Shown piece by piece: positions 22,653 to 29,748 of a stretch of DNA of 29,748 nt. The first letter of the stretch is position 1; every line of letters begins with the position of its first letter. The notes under the pieces were generated by a model. The model did no database searches and had not been told where the DNA came from. It saw nothing but the letters and a program-made list of their open reading frames with translations. The DNA is from JBKPRX01 sp046734795 (GTDB lineage Bacteria; Actinomycetota; Thermoleophilia; Gaiellales; Gaiellaceae), in the NCBI GenBank assembly GCA_046734795.1, contig JBKPRX010000039.1:1-29748 (forward strand). Direction: 5' to 3'. A program made the translations under genes and the position numbers.

Positions 22653-23890
22653 GTCGCGATCTTCGCCGGAATCGTGGCGAGGAGCGTCGCCGCTGCGGCG
22701 CGGCCGCTGCGGACGGCGCTCTCCATCGTGGCAGGCCAGCCCGTGCCAGTCCACGCACCGGCGCGGACGACGTTCGGCCGGCCGGTCGCGGTTGATGGGC
22801 GGAGCGCCTCGGTGTCCGGGCGCAGGGCGATCGTCGCTCGCGGTTCTCGGCTGACGCGGGACCAGAGGAGCTCGGCGTCGGTGCGCAGCCGGTCGGTGAG
22901 CTCGCCGGCGATCCGGTCGACGAGCGCACGCCCGCGCACCTCCAGAAGCTCCGGCACGCCGCTCGAGACGACAGTCAGATACTGGCCGCGCTCCGGCGGC
23001 CGGCCTGTGAGGACGCCGCGGTCGAAGACCCAGTGTGCGTCCGAGTCGAGCAGCGCCGCCATCGACCCACGCAGAAGGGGCCGGTCGAACCAGAGATGCA
23101 CGCTCACGATCGGCGAGTCCTCGAACGGCGGCGGCTCCTCGTCGAGCAGGCGCGCGCTTTCCGCCGGCGGCACGGCGACGACGAGGCCGTCCGCGTCCAG
23201 CTCGTCGAGCGACTCGACGTGTGCACGCGTGGACAAGGTCGCGCCTTTCGCCGTCAACGCTCGCGCCGCGGCGTCACCGTGCATCACGCCGAGCGGCCTG
23301 CGCGGCAGAACGAGATCCGAGTCTCGCCGAGCTCCGAGGAGCGCGGTGCGGACGGTGAAGAGACCCGCGTCGGCGTCCGCCTCGTCCGCGCGCAGGTTCA
23401 ACGCCGGACGAACGAAGACATCCCAGAAGCGGTCGATCGCGACGTCGCTTGCCCCAAGCCGGCGCAGAAGCGCCCCGAACGTCTCGCCCGGTCGCGCCGA
23501 CGCGCGCCGACATCGCGCTGTGACAACCGGGATGCGGAGGCGGTCGCGAAGAGGCAGGTGGCGATAGCGAAGTAGCGTGGCCGGACGCGGCTCGATCGTC
23601 GCGCGCTGCCCGCGCTCGTCGAGCACCGGCAACGAGAGCGGCTCGCGGACGTAGGAACCGCTCTCTCCGATCCGGCCGAGGAAGCGGAGGTACTCGCTGA
23701 AGCAGCCGAGCGCGATGTGCTGCCCGTTGTCGGGCGGCGGATCCGGATCGCCGTCCCGCTCCGGCAGCGTCTGCACTGCGCCGCCGAACGTCGGCCGCGC
23801 TTCGTAGACCGCGACCTCGTGGCCGCCGTCGACGAGATCGAGAGCTGCGGAGAGCCCGGCGAGGCCGCCGCCGACGACGGCGACCTTCAC
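22649..23890 (-). CDS. hpnE: Hydroxysqualene dehydroxylase HpnE (FAD-dependent)
   Basis: HpnE reduces hydroxysqualene to squalene, completing the three-enzyme squalene route. The 413-residue protein opens with the FAD-binding VKVAVVGGGLAGLSAALDLV, the acidic end of strand 2 (YEARPTFGGAVQTL), and NGQHIALGCFSEYLRFL, which is typical of HpnE and carotenoid desaturase-like amine oxidases. RRLGASDVAIDRFWDVFVRP and the C-terminal PNVVRAGAWTGTGWPATMES close the FAD fold. The GTG start at 23890 overlaps the hpnD stop as GTGA; no ATG is available nearby. Confidence 0.94.
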   Translation of the reverse strand: MKVAVVGGGLAGLSAALDLVDGGHEVAVYEARPTFGGAVQTLPERDGDPDPPPDNGQHIALGCFSEYLRFLGRIGESGSYVREPLSLPVLDERGQRATIEPRPATLLRYRHLPLRDRLRIPVVTARCRRASARPGETFGALLRRLGASDVAIDRFWDVFVRPALNLRADEADADAGLFTVRTALLGARRDSDLVLPRRPLGVMHGDAAARALTAKGATLSTRAHVESLDELDADGLVVAVPPAESARLLDEEPPPFEDSPIVSVHLWFDRPLLRGSMAALLDSDAHWVFDRGVLTGRPPERGQYLTVVSSGVPELLEVRGRALVDRIAGELTDRLRTDAELLWSRVSREPRATIALRPDTEALRPSTATGRPNVVRAGAWTGTGWPATMESAVRSGRAAAATLLATIPAKIAT

Positions 23891-24708
23891 GCGACGAGCC
23901 CTCTCGCGACCACCGCGAGCTTCGCGCGAGTCGAGAGCCTGCAGGAGTTGCGAAAGACGTCGAACGAGCTCTGTCGCATCTGCGCGAGCTGGGCGAGATA
24001 GAGGCGCGCGAACGTCGAGACGCAGAGCAAGCTTCGTCGATCGAGCGATCGTTCCAACGCGCCGACCCCGGAGCGCACGAGCTCCTCGGCACGCGAGCCT
24101 TCGAACGCCATCAGCCGCTGCCACGCCGCATCGGCTCGTGCGGCCGCGATGTCCTCTTCGCCGACTCCGAACCGTGCGAGATCCTCTTGAGGCAGATACA
24201 CGCGGCCGAGCTCCCAGTCCTCGGCGACGTCGCGCATGATGTTGATGACCTGCAGGCCGACGCCGAGGCGCTCTGCGCTGACGACGTCGTCGGATCCGTA
24301 GACCGCGATGCAGGCGACGCCGACTGCGCCGGCGACCTTGTCGCAATACGCGCGCAGGTCGTCGAACGTTTCGTACCGCGTCTGTTCGGTGTCCTGCAAC
24401 CCGCCGTCGACGATTGCCTCGAGCGCGTCGTCCGGGATCGGAAAGCGCGTCCGCGCATCCGCAAGCGCAACCTCCATCGCAGCCCGCGGTGGCGTGTGCA
24501 GCGCGGCGCGCAACTCCTCGAGCCGCTCGCGCTTTTCGTCCAGCGGGAGCGATCCGTCGGCGACGTCGTCGACTTGCCGGGCGAATGCGTAGATCGCCGC
24601 AATCGCGCGCCGCTTCGCCGGCGGTAGCACCATGATCCCGTATGCAAAGTTTTTCGCGCGTGAGCGCGTGACACGCTGGACCTCCCGATACGCCTGCGCG
24701 GTCTGCAT
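23887..24708 (-). CDS. hpnD: Presqualene diphosphate synthase HpnD
   Basis: HpnD joins two farnesyl diphosphates into presqualene diphosphate. The 273-residue squalene/phytoene synthase-family protein has both Asp-rich sites: AFARQVDDVADG (Asp47/48/51) and NIMRDVAEDWELGRVYLP (Asp160, Asp164). SRAKNFAYGIMVLPPAKRRA at the N-terminus is the HpnD form. YCDKVAGAVG and the LYLAQLAQMR C-terminal helix also fit. The ATG at 24708 overlaps the hpnC stop by one base (TGATG). Confidence 0.95.
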   Translation of the reverse strand: MQTAQAYREVQRVTRSRAKNFAYGIMVLPPAKRRAIAAIYAFARQVDDVADGSLPLDEKRERLEELRAALHTPPRAAMEVALADARTRFPIPDDALEAIVDGGLQDTEQTRYETFDDLRAYCDKVAGAVGVACIAVYGSDDVVSAERLGVGLQVINIMRDVAEDWELGRVYLPQEDLARFGVGEEDIAAARADAAWQRLMAFEGSRAEELVRSGVGALERSLDRRSLLCVSTFARLYLAQLAQMRQSSFDVFRNSCRLSTRAKLAVVARGLVA

Positions 24709-25502
24709 CAGCGCACGACGGTCAACGCGAGTCGCGCGCGTGAGGGCTTCGGCCGTTGCGTGAACACATCCCAATCGGCGCGAGCGAGCGAGTCGAGCGC
24801 GGCGAGCCCGCCACGCGCGAACATCGCAACCGCAAGCCCGAGGCGGCCGCCGATCATGCGTCGCAGCGGTTCGCCACTTCGCAGCAGGCAACGCGCGCGC
24901 TCCGCTTCGAACGCGAGCAGCTCGCACAGCTCCGGCGAGGGAGCGTCGAGCGGCGGATCGCCGAACTCCTCGCGGTCGACGCGCGGGAGGTAGACGCGGC
25001 CGAGCTCGAGGTCGCGCGGAACGTCTTGCAGGAAGTTGACGACCTGCAAGCCGGTGCAGACGTCGTCGGACCGCGCGACTGCGTCCTCGTCGTCGAGGCG
25101 CCGCAGCACGCCGAGGACGAGCCGGCCGCACGGATCGGCGGAGTGCACGCAGTAGTGCTTCAGATCGTCCCAGGTGTCGTACTCGTGCACGCGCTGGTCC
25201 ATTCGGTTCGCCTCGATCAGCCGGACGAACGGCTCTTGCGGCAGCTCGAATGCGTGGATCGTCGGTTGCAGCTCGCGCAGCACTGGCCACGTGGGCGTTC
25301 CGTCGTAGCACGCGTGCACCTCGCGCTCGAGCTCGTCGAGTGCCGCCAGGCGATCCCCGTCGAGCTCGTCGCCGAGGGTGTCAACGAGCCGTGCGTAGCA
25401 ATAGAGGATCCGGATGTGCGGGCGCAGCGCACGCGGGAAGAGCAGGGATGCGACGAGGAAGTTCTCGCCTTGCGCTCGCCGAGCGACTTCCGCTACGTCC
25501 AT
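24708..25502 (-). CDS. hpnC: Hydroxysqualene synthase HpnC
   Basis: HpnC converts presqualene diphosphate to hydroxysqualene. The 264-residue protein is a paralogue of HpnD. GENFLVASLLFPRALRPHIR is the HpnC N-terminal form. The first Asp-rich site is YARLVDTLGDE (Asp41, Asp45; commonly DDIADE, so the second Asp is Thr here). The second is NFLQDVPRDLELGRVYLP (Asp160, Asp164). It is the first gene of the seven-gene hopanoid-ispH operon. ATG at 25502 is chosen because the family start fits exactly. The upstream 124 bases, shared with a divergent STAS gene, should hold the operon promoter. Confidence 0.94.
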   Translation of the reverse strand: MDVAEVARRAQGENFLVASLLFPRALRPHIRILYCYARLVDTLGDELDGDRLAALDELEREVHACYDGTPTWPVLRELQPTIHAFELPQEPFVRLIEANRMDQRVHEYDTWDDLKHYCVHSADPCGRLVLGVLRRLDDEDAVARSDDVCTGLQVVNFLQDVPRDLELGRVYLPRVDREEFGDPPLDAPSPELCELLAFEAERARCLLRSGEPLRRMIGGRLGLAVAMFARGGLAALDSLARADWDVFTQRPKPSRARLALTVVR

Positions 25503-25562
25503 GCGTGAATCAAACCACCTGCACCGAGGCCGGTTGCGCGGCCGGTCGAGCGGCTGGTTGAA

Positions 25563-25576
25563 TCGCACCGGTGCGA
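25563..25576. promoter_or_regulatory. 14-bp perfect palindrome in hpnC/STAS intergenic region, candidate operator
   Basis: TCGCACCGGTGCGA is an uninterrupted palindrome, 61 bases before hpnC and 51 bases before the STAS gene. It is placed where a repressor dimer could act on one or both divergent promoters. High GC content makes some palindromes likely by chance; no second copy was noticed nearby. Confidence 0.35.
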
Positions 25577-25626
25577 GTCGAGGGCTGGCCTCGGCGCGCG
25601 GACTGGGCAACGAAGGAGGCCGGGGC

Positions 25627-26013
25627 ATGGCGCCCGACGAGAGGCCGACGAGCGAACCGATGGCCGATGGCCGCGCCGACCCGGTCGTCAGCGTGGAGCG
25701 CGACGCAGGCTCCGTCGTCGTCGCGCTCGGCGGAGAGCTCGATCTGTACAACGCGCACATCGTCCGCGATGCGCTGCTCGAGTGCTGCGCGGAGGAACCG
25801 GACCGGCTCGTCGTCGACTTGAGCGGAGTCGAGTTCGTCGACTCGACAGCGCTCGGCGTCTTCGTCGAGGCGCGCTCGCGGATGTCGAACCGGCGTGCGT
25901 TCCTGCTCGCGGCGCCTCAGCTCGAGACGCAGCGGGCGCTCGAGGTGTCGGGGCTCGACAAGCACTTCGCGATTCACGCGTCGCGCGAAGACGCGCTCGT
26001 CGCGGACGTGTAG
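25627..26013 (+). CDS. STAS-domain anti-anti-sigma factor (SpoIIAA/RsbV type)
   Basis: The protein has 128 residues. After an acidic 17-residue tail comes the full STAS domain: VVSVERDAGSVVVALGGELD, LVVDLSGVEFVDSTALGVFV, and RRAFLLAAPQLETQRALEVSG ending in DKHFAIHASREDAL. Ser73 in VDSTALG is the conserved phosphorylation site used by partner-switching kinases of the RsbW type. The unphosphorylated form would bind such a kinase and free a sigma factor. No kinase or phosphatase partner lies in the window. The ATG at 25627 follows GAAGGAGG, a near-perfect ribosome binding site. It is divergent from hpnC. Confidence 0.93.
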   Translation: MAPDERPTSEPMADGRADPVVSVERDAGSVVVALGGELDLYNAHIVRDALLECCAEEPDRLVVDLSGVEFVDSTALGVFVEARSRMSNRRAFLLAAPQLETQRALEVSGLDKHFAIHASREDALVADV

Positions 26014-26192
26014 TGCCGAACGAGCTGACGGGTTACGACCTCGTCCACGCGACGGTCGAGAACCGTGCGGCGTGGCTCCGCGCCTGCGCCGACGCAGCCG
26101 GTCGCACGAGCGACGGCGAGCTCCTCTACCGCCTCGTCGCGTTCGAGTCGCTCGACTACGGAGAGACGTGGTGGCTCTTTCCGCCGAGCTAG
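26013..26192 (+). CDS. Small hypothetical protein overlapping STAS and HAD genes
   Basis: The 59-codon frame begins with a GTG whose first base is the last base of the STAS stop (TAGTG), and ends 22 bases inside the HAD gene. The translation (VPNELTGYDLVHATVENRAA then WLRACADAAGRTSDGELLYR and a WWLFPPS ending) has very GC-rich third positions throughout and a plausible helical composition, so it is probably real. It has no signal, membrane segment or recognised domain. Translation would rely on coupling to the STAS gene, as no ribosome binding site precedes it. Confidence 0.6.
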   Translation: MPNELTGYDLVHATVENRAAWLRACADAAGRTSDGELLYRLVAFESLDYGETWWLFPPS

Positions 26193-26875
26193 AAGTCCTC
26201 GCCTTCGACGTCTTCGGCACTCTCGTCGACTGGCGCTCGTCCGTTGCGCGCGCGGTTCGCGACTCCGGGCTCGACGTCGACGCGGAAGCATTCGCCGATG
26301 CTTGGCGTGCGAAGTACATGCCGTCCATGCAACGCGTGCAGCGCGGAGCCGTCCCGTGGGCGAACCTCGACGTCCTCCACCGCCAGTCGCTCGACGAGCT
26401 CCTGCACGAACATCACGTCGACCTCGACGAGGCCGAGCGCGTCGAGCTCAACCTCGCGTGGCATCGCCTTGACGCCTGGCCCGACGTCGTTCCGGCGCTC
26501 GAGCGGCTGAGGCCGCGCTTCATGCTCGTGCCGCTCTCGAACGGGAACGTGCGCCTGCAGGTCGACCTCGCGCGCCACGCGGGCTTCCATTGGGACGCTG
26601 TCCTCGGCGCCGAGATCGTGCGCGCATACAAGCCCGATCCACGCACGTATCTGTCGGTGCCGCAGCTGCTCGACGTCGGGCCGGCGAACGTGATGCTCGT
26701 TGCTGCGCATCCGTCCGACCTCCGCGAGGCCGCGAAGCACGGCTTGCGCACGGGATACGTCCAGCGGCCGCTCGAGCACGGCCCGATCCGACCGGTGACC
26801 TCCGAGGAAGACCGTGCGGAGTTCGACCTCGCAGCCGCGGACCTGCTCGAGCTCGCGGAGCAGCTAAGCGCCTAA
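26171..26875 (+). CDS. HAD-superfamily hydrolase, haloacid dehalogenase type II-like
   Basis: The 234-residue protein contains all HAD motifs: nucleophile Asp14 in LAFDVFGTLVDWRSS, motif II PLSNGNVR, motif III lysine in RAYKPDPRTYL, and motif IV VAAHPSDLREAAKHGLRTGY. The arrangement is that of the 2-haloacid dehalogenase subgroup. However, the usual SSNxWD-like substrate loop is AAHPSD, a form seen in HAD proteins of unknown substrate. It may be a dehalogenase or a small phosphatase. Two adjacent GTG codons compete; 26171 is chosen because GGAGAG sits at proper distance. It overlaps the small gene upstream and meets the chemoreceptor gene tail to tail with a four-base overlap. Confidence 0.9.
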   Translation: MALSAELEVLAFDVFGTLVDWRSSVARAVRDSGLDVDAEAFADAWRAKYMPSMQRVQRGAVPWANLDVLHRQSLDELLHEHHVDLDEAERVELNLAWHRLDAWPDVVPALERLRPRFMLVPLSNGNVRLQVDLARHAGFHWDAVLGAEIVRAYKPDPRTYLSVPQLLDVGPANVMLVAAHPSDLREAAKHGLRTGYVQRPLEHGPIRPVTSEEDRAEFDLAAADLLELAEQLSA

Positions 26876-28302
26876 GCGGCCTTCGGCGCGAGCCTCGCCG
26901 GAGCGGCGGGGCTGCGGTCGACCGCAATCCCGTGTTGCGCAAGCGTCGCGAAGAGCTCGTCGACGAGCTCCTCCGCACGGCGTGCGTCGCTCAGCCGGTG
27001 CTCCTGGTCGGCGGCCAGCTGCTCGGCGGCGGTGCGAATCTGCGTCATCGCTCCGGCGACCTGCTCGGCCGCGGCGCGCTGCTGCTGAATCCCCGAGATC
27101 GAGTCGTCCAGCATCGTCGCGGTCTGCTCCATCAGCGATGCGACCTGGCGCGTCTGCCGCGTGCCTTCCTCGGTCGCGAGGATCGTCGCGTTCGTCTCCT
27201 CGCGAATCGCCGTGACGATGTCGCGGATCGAGTCCGTGGACTCCATCGAGCGCTCCGCAAGCTTGCGTACCTCGGCCGCCACGACCGCGAAGCCCTTGCC
27301 AGCCTCGCCGGCGCGCGCCGCCTCGATCGCCGCGTTCAGCGCAAGCAAGTTCGTCTGCTCGGCGATCTCGGTGATCAGCGTCACGATCGCGCCGATCCGC
27401 TCGGAGCTCGCGCCGAGCTCGAGCGTGCGCGCTGCGACGCTCTCGACCGTCTCGCGCACTTCCTGCATGGTCCGTTGCGTCTCCTCGGCGACGGCCGCCA
27501 CGCTCGCCGAGTTGTCGGCGATCGACGTCGCCGTCGCGGACAGCTGGTCGATGGTTGCGGAGGTCTCGGCGACAGCAGTGGACTGCTCGCTCGTCGCAGC
27601 GAGTGCGTCGTTGCCGGTGGTGCGCATGCTCGCAGCGATCTGCCGGAAGAACGCGGCGCTCGTCCGCAAGCGCTCGACGAGGTCGCGCACCGTCCGCCTG
27701 GAGTAGAGGGCGAGCCAGAGCGCAACGACGCCGCTCAGAAGACCGATGAGGAGCGCCGCGATCCGCGCCTGGCGGAGTGCAGCGCCAGCCCCAGCTTCGC
27801 GGTTGGCCTGCTCCGCCTCGTAAAGCGCCTGCAGCTTCGAGAGCGGGTCCAGGACGCGCGGCTCGCTCGCCGCGAGCCTCTCGACCTGCGCTTGGCCCGT
27901 CGCCTCCGCCCGCGCGAACGTGTCGAACTCCCGCACCAGTGACTTGTTTGCACGCCGTGCGTTCTGGGCGAGACGATGCTCGGACGCGACGTCGGCGCCG
28001 ACGGTCCGCGTCAGCTCGTCGAACGCCGTCGCCTGCGCGGCCACCTCCGCGCGAAGGTCGGCCGCGGGAAAGGCGAGATACTCGTTCATCGCCTCGCGCT
28101 CCTGCCAGAATGCGCGCACGGCACGCTCGGCGAGGAAATTGTCATGGCTCGACTCGACCGCGGCGGCGTTCGAGCTGACGGCGGCGTCGAAACGCCAAAC
28201 CGCCACGCCGAGCGCGATGCCGAAGAGGATCACGGTCGCGACGCTCGCGAGTGCGATGCGCCGAACCGGTCCGCGGGACGAAACCGCAGCCTGGGAGTCC
28301 AT
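26872..28302 (-). CDS. Methyl-accepting chemotaxis protein
   Basis: The protein has 476 residues. The first membrane helix is at about 16-37 (ALASVATVILFGIALGVAVW); a helical extracytoplasmic sensor region runs to about 180, and the second helix is at about 176-197 (IAALLIGLLSGVVALWLALY). No clear HAMP domain follows; the chain goes straight into the signalling coiled coil. The highly conserved tip reads EIAEQTNLLALNAAIEAARA then GEAGKGFAVVAAEVRKLAERS and binds CheA/CheW. There is no C-terminal CheR/CheB pentapeptide. ATG at 28302 is preferred; in-frame GTG codons at 28335 and 28320 could extend it. No che genes are in the window, so partners are elsewhere. Confidence 0.92.
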   Translation of the reverse strand: MDSQAAVSSRGPVRRIALASVATVILFGIALGVAVWRFDAAVSSNAAAVESSHDNFLAERAVRAFWQEREAMNEYLAFPAADLRAEVAAQATAFDELTRTVGADVASEHRLAQNARRANKSLVREFDTFARAEATGQAQVERLAASEPRVLDPLSKLQALYEAEQANREAGAGAALRQARIAALLIGLLSGVVALWLALYSRRTVRDLVERLRTSAAFFRQIAASMRTTGNDALAATSEQSTAVAETSATIDQLSATATSIADNSASVAAVAEETQRTMQEVRETVESVAARTLELGASSERIGAIVTLITEIAEQTNLLALNAAIEAARAGEAGKGFAVVAAEVRKLAERSMESTDSIRDIVTAIREETNATILATEEGTRQTRQVASLMEQTATMLDDSISGIQQQRAAAEQVAGAMTQIRTAAEQLAADQEHRLSDARRAEELVDELFATLAQHGIAVDRSPAAPARLAPKAA

Positions 28303-28376
28303 CGCCCGTCCTATCGGCACCGCGGCCGTCTGCACTTGAGCGATTAGTCCAGCCAGACTAGGGAAGGCGGCCGTGG

Positions 28377-29360
28377 ATGAAGCGAACTGCTGGAGCAGCG
28401 GCTCTCGCGCTCGCCGCGCGGAGCGCCTTCCGGCGAGCGCGGCTGCTCGACATCCGCGATCGCGTCGTGATCGTCACCGGCGGCTCGCGCGGACTCGGCT
28501 TCGCGATCGCGCGGGAGCTTGCGTCGCGCGGCGCAAGGGTCGCGATCTGCGCGCGCGGCGCGGATCAGCTCGGACGAGCTCGCACACGACTCGGTGCAGG
28601 CGTCGTCGCCATGCCTTGCGACGTCTCCGATCGCGAACAGGTCAACGAGTTCGTCGGCGAGATACGTGAACGACTCGGCCCGATCGACGTTCTCGTCAAC
28701 AACGCAGGCGTCATCTCCGTCGGCCCTCTTCGCACGCAGACGATCGACGACTTCGAGGAGCTGCTCTCGATCCACCTCTGGGGCGCGGTCAACTGCACCT
28801 ACGCGGTGCTTCCGGACATGCTCGACCGCAGAGAAGGCCGCATCGCGAACGTGACGTCGATCGGGGGGAAGATCAGCGTCCCGTGGCTCCTGCCGTACAG
28901 CACGTCGAAGTTCGCGGCGGTTGGATTCTCAGAAGGGTTGCGGGCAGAGCTGGCTGGAACCGGCGTGCGAGTCACGACCGTCGTTCCCGGCCTGATGCGT
29001 ACCGGCTCGTATCTCGCGGCGTTCTTCAAAGGCCATGAGCCCGAGCGTGAGTACTCGCTCTTTGCGCCGCTCTCCGCAACGCCGGCCACGACCCTCGCCG
29101 GAACGCGCGCAGCGCGCCGGATCGTCGCCGGGATCCGACACGGCGACGCGGAGGTCACGCTCGGCTTGCATGCGCGCCTCGCCGCGCGAGCCGTCGGGCT
29201 CGCCCCGGCGGCGGTGTCGGATGGGCTCGGGGTCGTCGCGCGCCTCCTGCCTGAGGTGGAAGGCACGGAGCGTCGGCGCGGCAGCGAAGTCCGCTCGCAG
29301 GTCGACGACTCGCTGCTCACGGTGCTCGGCCGCCGCGCCGCGCGCGACCTGAACCAGTAG
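28377..29360 (+). CDS. Short-chain dehydrogenase/reductase
   Basis: The 327-residue classical SDR carries NAD(P)-binding TGGSRGLG (34-41), an Arg after strand 2 (ICARGAD, favouring NADPH), NNAG (108-111) and the catalytic Ser161, Tyr174, Lys178 (SIGGKISVPWLLPYSTSK). After the core, residues 240-327 form a longer C-terminal extension (HARLAARAVGLAPAAVSDGL, then EVRSQVDDSLLTVLGRRAAR), as in large membrane-associated SDRs. The N-terminal 24 residues are an alanine-rich basic helix. The substrate is unknown. The ATG at 28377 follows GGGAAGG. It is divergent from the chemoreceptor gene and converges with the SRPBCC gene without a gap. Confidence 0.92.
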   Translation: MKRTAGAAALALAARSAFRRARLLDIRDRVVIVTGGSRGLGFAIARELASRGARVAICARGADQLGRARTRLGAGVVAMPCDVSDREQVNEFVGEIRERLGPIDVLVNNAGVISVGPLRTQTIDDFEELLSIHLWGAVNCTYAVLPDMLDRREGRIANVTSIGGKISVPWLLPYSTSKFAAVGFSEGLRAELAGTGVRVTTVVPGLMRTGSYLAAFFKGHEPEREYSLFAPLSATPATTLAGTRAARRIVAGIRHGDAEVTLGLHARLAARAVGLAPAAVSDGLGVVARLLPEVEGTERRRGSEVRSQVDDSLLTVLGRRAARDLNQ

Positions 29361-29748
29361 CTACTCCTCGACTGCCGCCCGGAAGAGCTCGAGCAGCCCG
29401 TTCCAGCCGCCGTCGCTGTCGACCGCTGCGCGGATGTCTTCTCCGCGTGCGTGACGCTCGAGGTTCCGGTGGACGAGCTCGACGCGCGTCGCACCGTCGC
29501 CTTCCGGCACGAACGTGACCTCGATCTCGCTCGCGACCGCCGGGTCCGGATCGAACTGCCAGTCGGCATTCAGATGCCAGGCGAGCACGACTCGCGTTGG
29601 CGGCTCCCACGCAACCACGCGCCCCCAGTCGCACTCGGTGCCGTCGGCGGCACGTTCGAACCAACGACCACCTGCACGCGGTTCGAGCACCGCCGCTTCG
29701 GCGTCGCGCTCGCCGATGTGGTGCGTGTCGAGCGGCCACCAGCGGCTC
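29361..29748 (-). CDS. SRPBCC/AHSA1-type protein, 5' end outside window
   Basis: The visible 128 codons start within SRWWPLDTHHIGE and run to the stop at 29361. AVLEPRAGGRWFERAADGTE, then DWGRVVAWEPPTRVVLAWHL, IEVTFVPEGDGATRVELVHR and a final GGWNGLLELFRAAVEE are the AHSA1 (activator of Hsp90 ATPase homologue) type of the START-like fold. Bacterial members bind small hydrophobic molecules or act in stress and often pair with an ArsR regulator; no such regulator can be seen here. Its stop directly abuts the SDR stop. Confidence 0.9.
   Translation of the reverse strand, partial: SRWWPLDTHHIGERDAEAAVLEPRAGGRWFERAADGTECDWGRVVAWEPPTRVVLAWHLNADWQFDPDPAVASEIEVTFVPEGDGATRVELVHRNLERHARGEDIRAAVDSDGGWNGLLELFRAAVEE

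Noticed and set aside
21510..23567. Very long open frame (685 codons) on the plus strand opposite shc and hpnE
   Set aside because: It is antisense to two certain genes, arginine- and aspartate-rich with no domain; long antisense frames are common in DNA of this GC content.
25503..25760. Possible N-terminal extension of hpnC beyond ATG 25502
   Set aside because: The added residues have no similarity to HpnC, and overlap the divergent STAS gene.
1..29748. tRNA, rRNA, CRISPR, insertion sequences or attachment sites
   Set aside because: No cloverleaf-like segment, regularly spaced repeat, transposase, integrase or flanking direct repeat was recognised by eye; a tRNAscan or Infernal search could still find something.

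Overview
The window is GC-rich, densely packed chromosomal DNA with strongly GC-biased third codon positions. I infer an actinomycetote, most likely of class Thermoleophilia (Gaiellales or Solirubrobacterales type). The inference rests on gene content: a BTAD/SARP regulator, an ECF sigma factor with an RskA-like anti-sigma, a duplicated ThyX-like protein, paired citrate synthases, and a hopanoid operon. No marker gene fixes the taxon. I saw no rRNA, tRNA, CRISPR array, insertion sequence or phage gene.

Layout. 1-1751: the start of a BTAD-type regulator (cut by the window edge), a frameshifted secreted protein, a relic of an NAD-dependent epimerase whose two ends survive, and a shortened histidine kinase. 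1802-5339: a FolE2/MptA GTP cyclohydrolase, an overlapping plsY-grpB pair, and two superoxide dismutase paralogues placed head to head. 5373-9873: a secreted cupredoxin-like protein divergent from an ECF sigma/anti-sigma pair, then a double-domain ThyX-like protein divergent from a DUF72 protein. 9866-12589: two secreted proteins, one GH123/DUF4091-like and one unrecognised.

12624-17901: a minus-strand stretch with two citrate synthases overlapping by ATGA, a CopC-CopD fusion, and three small membrane proteins tied to it by overlaps or short gaps. 17945-25502: a YjbQ-like protein lacking the usual histidines, then (reading in the direction of transcription) hpnC-hpnD-hpnE-shc-hpnH-hpnG-ispH, every junction overlapping. 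This operon holds the route from farnesyl diphosphate through squalene to hopene and adenosylhopane, plus the last enzyme of the MEP pathway that supplies the precursors.

25627-29748: a STAS anti-anti-sigma protein with a small overlapping gene, a HAD hydrolase, a chemoreceptor, a short-chain dehydrogenase, and an SRPBCC protein cut by the window end.

The best candidates for something little described are: the head-to-head SOD pair with an inverted repeat spanning both start codons; the double ThyX-like protein with a broken signature; the histidine-bearing membrane genes behind copC-copD; and the completely overlapping hopanoid-ispH operon. The window has no gene-free stretch over 300 bases apart from 511-1166, which holds the two broken genes.
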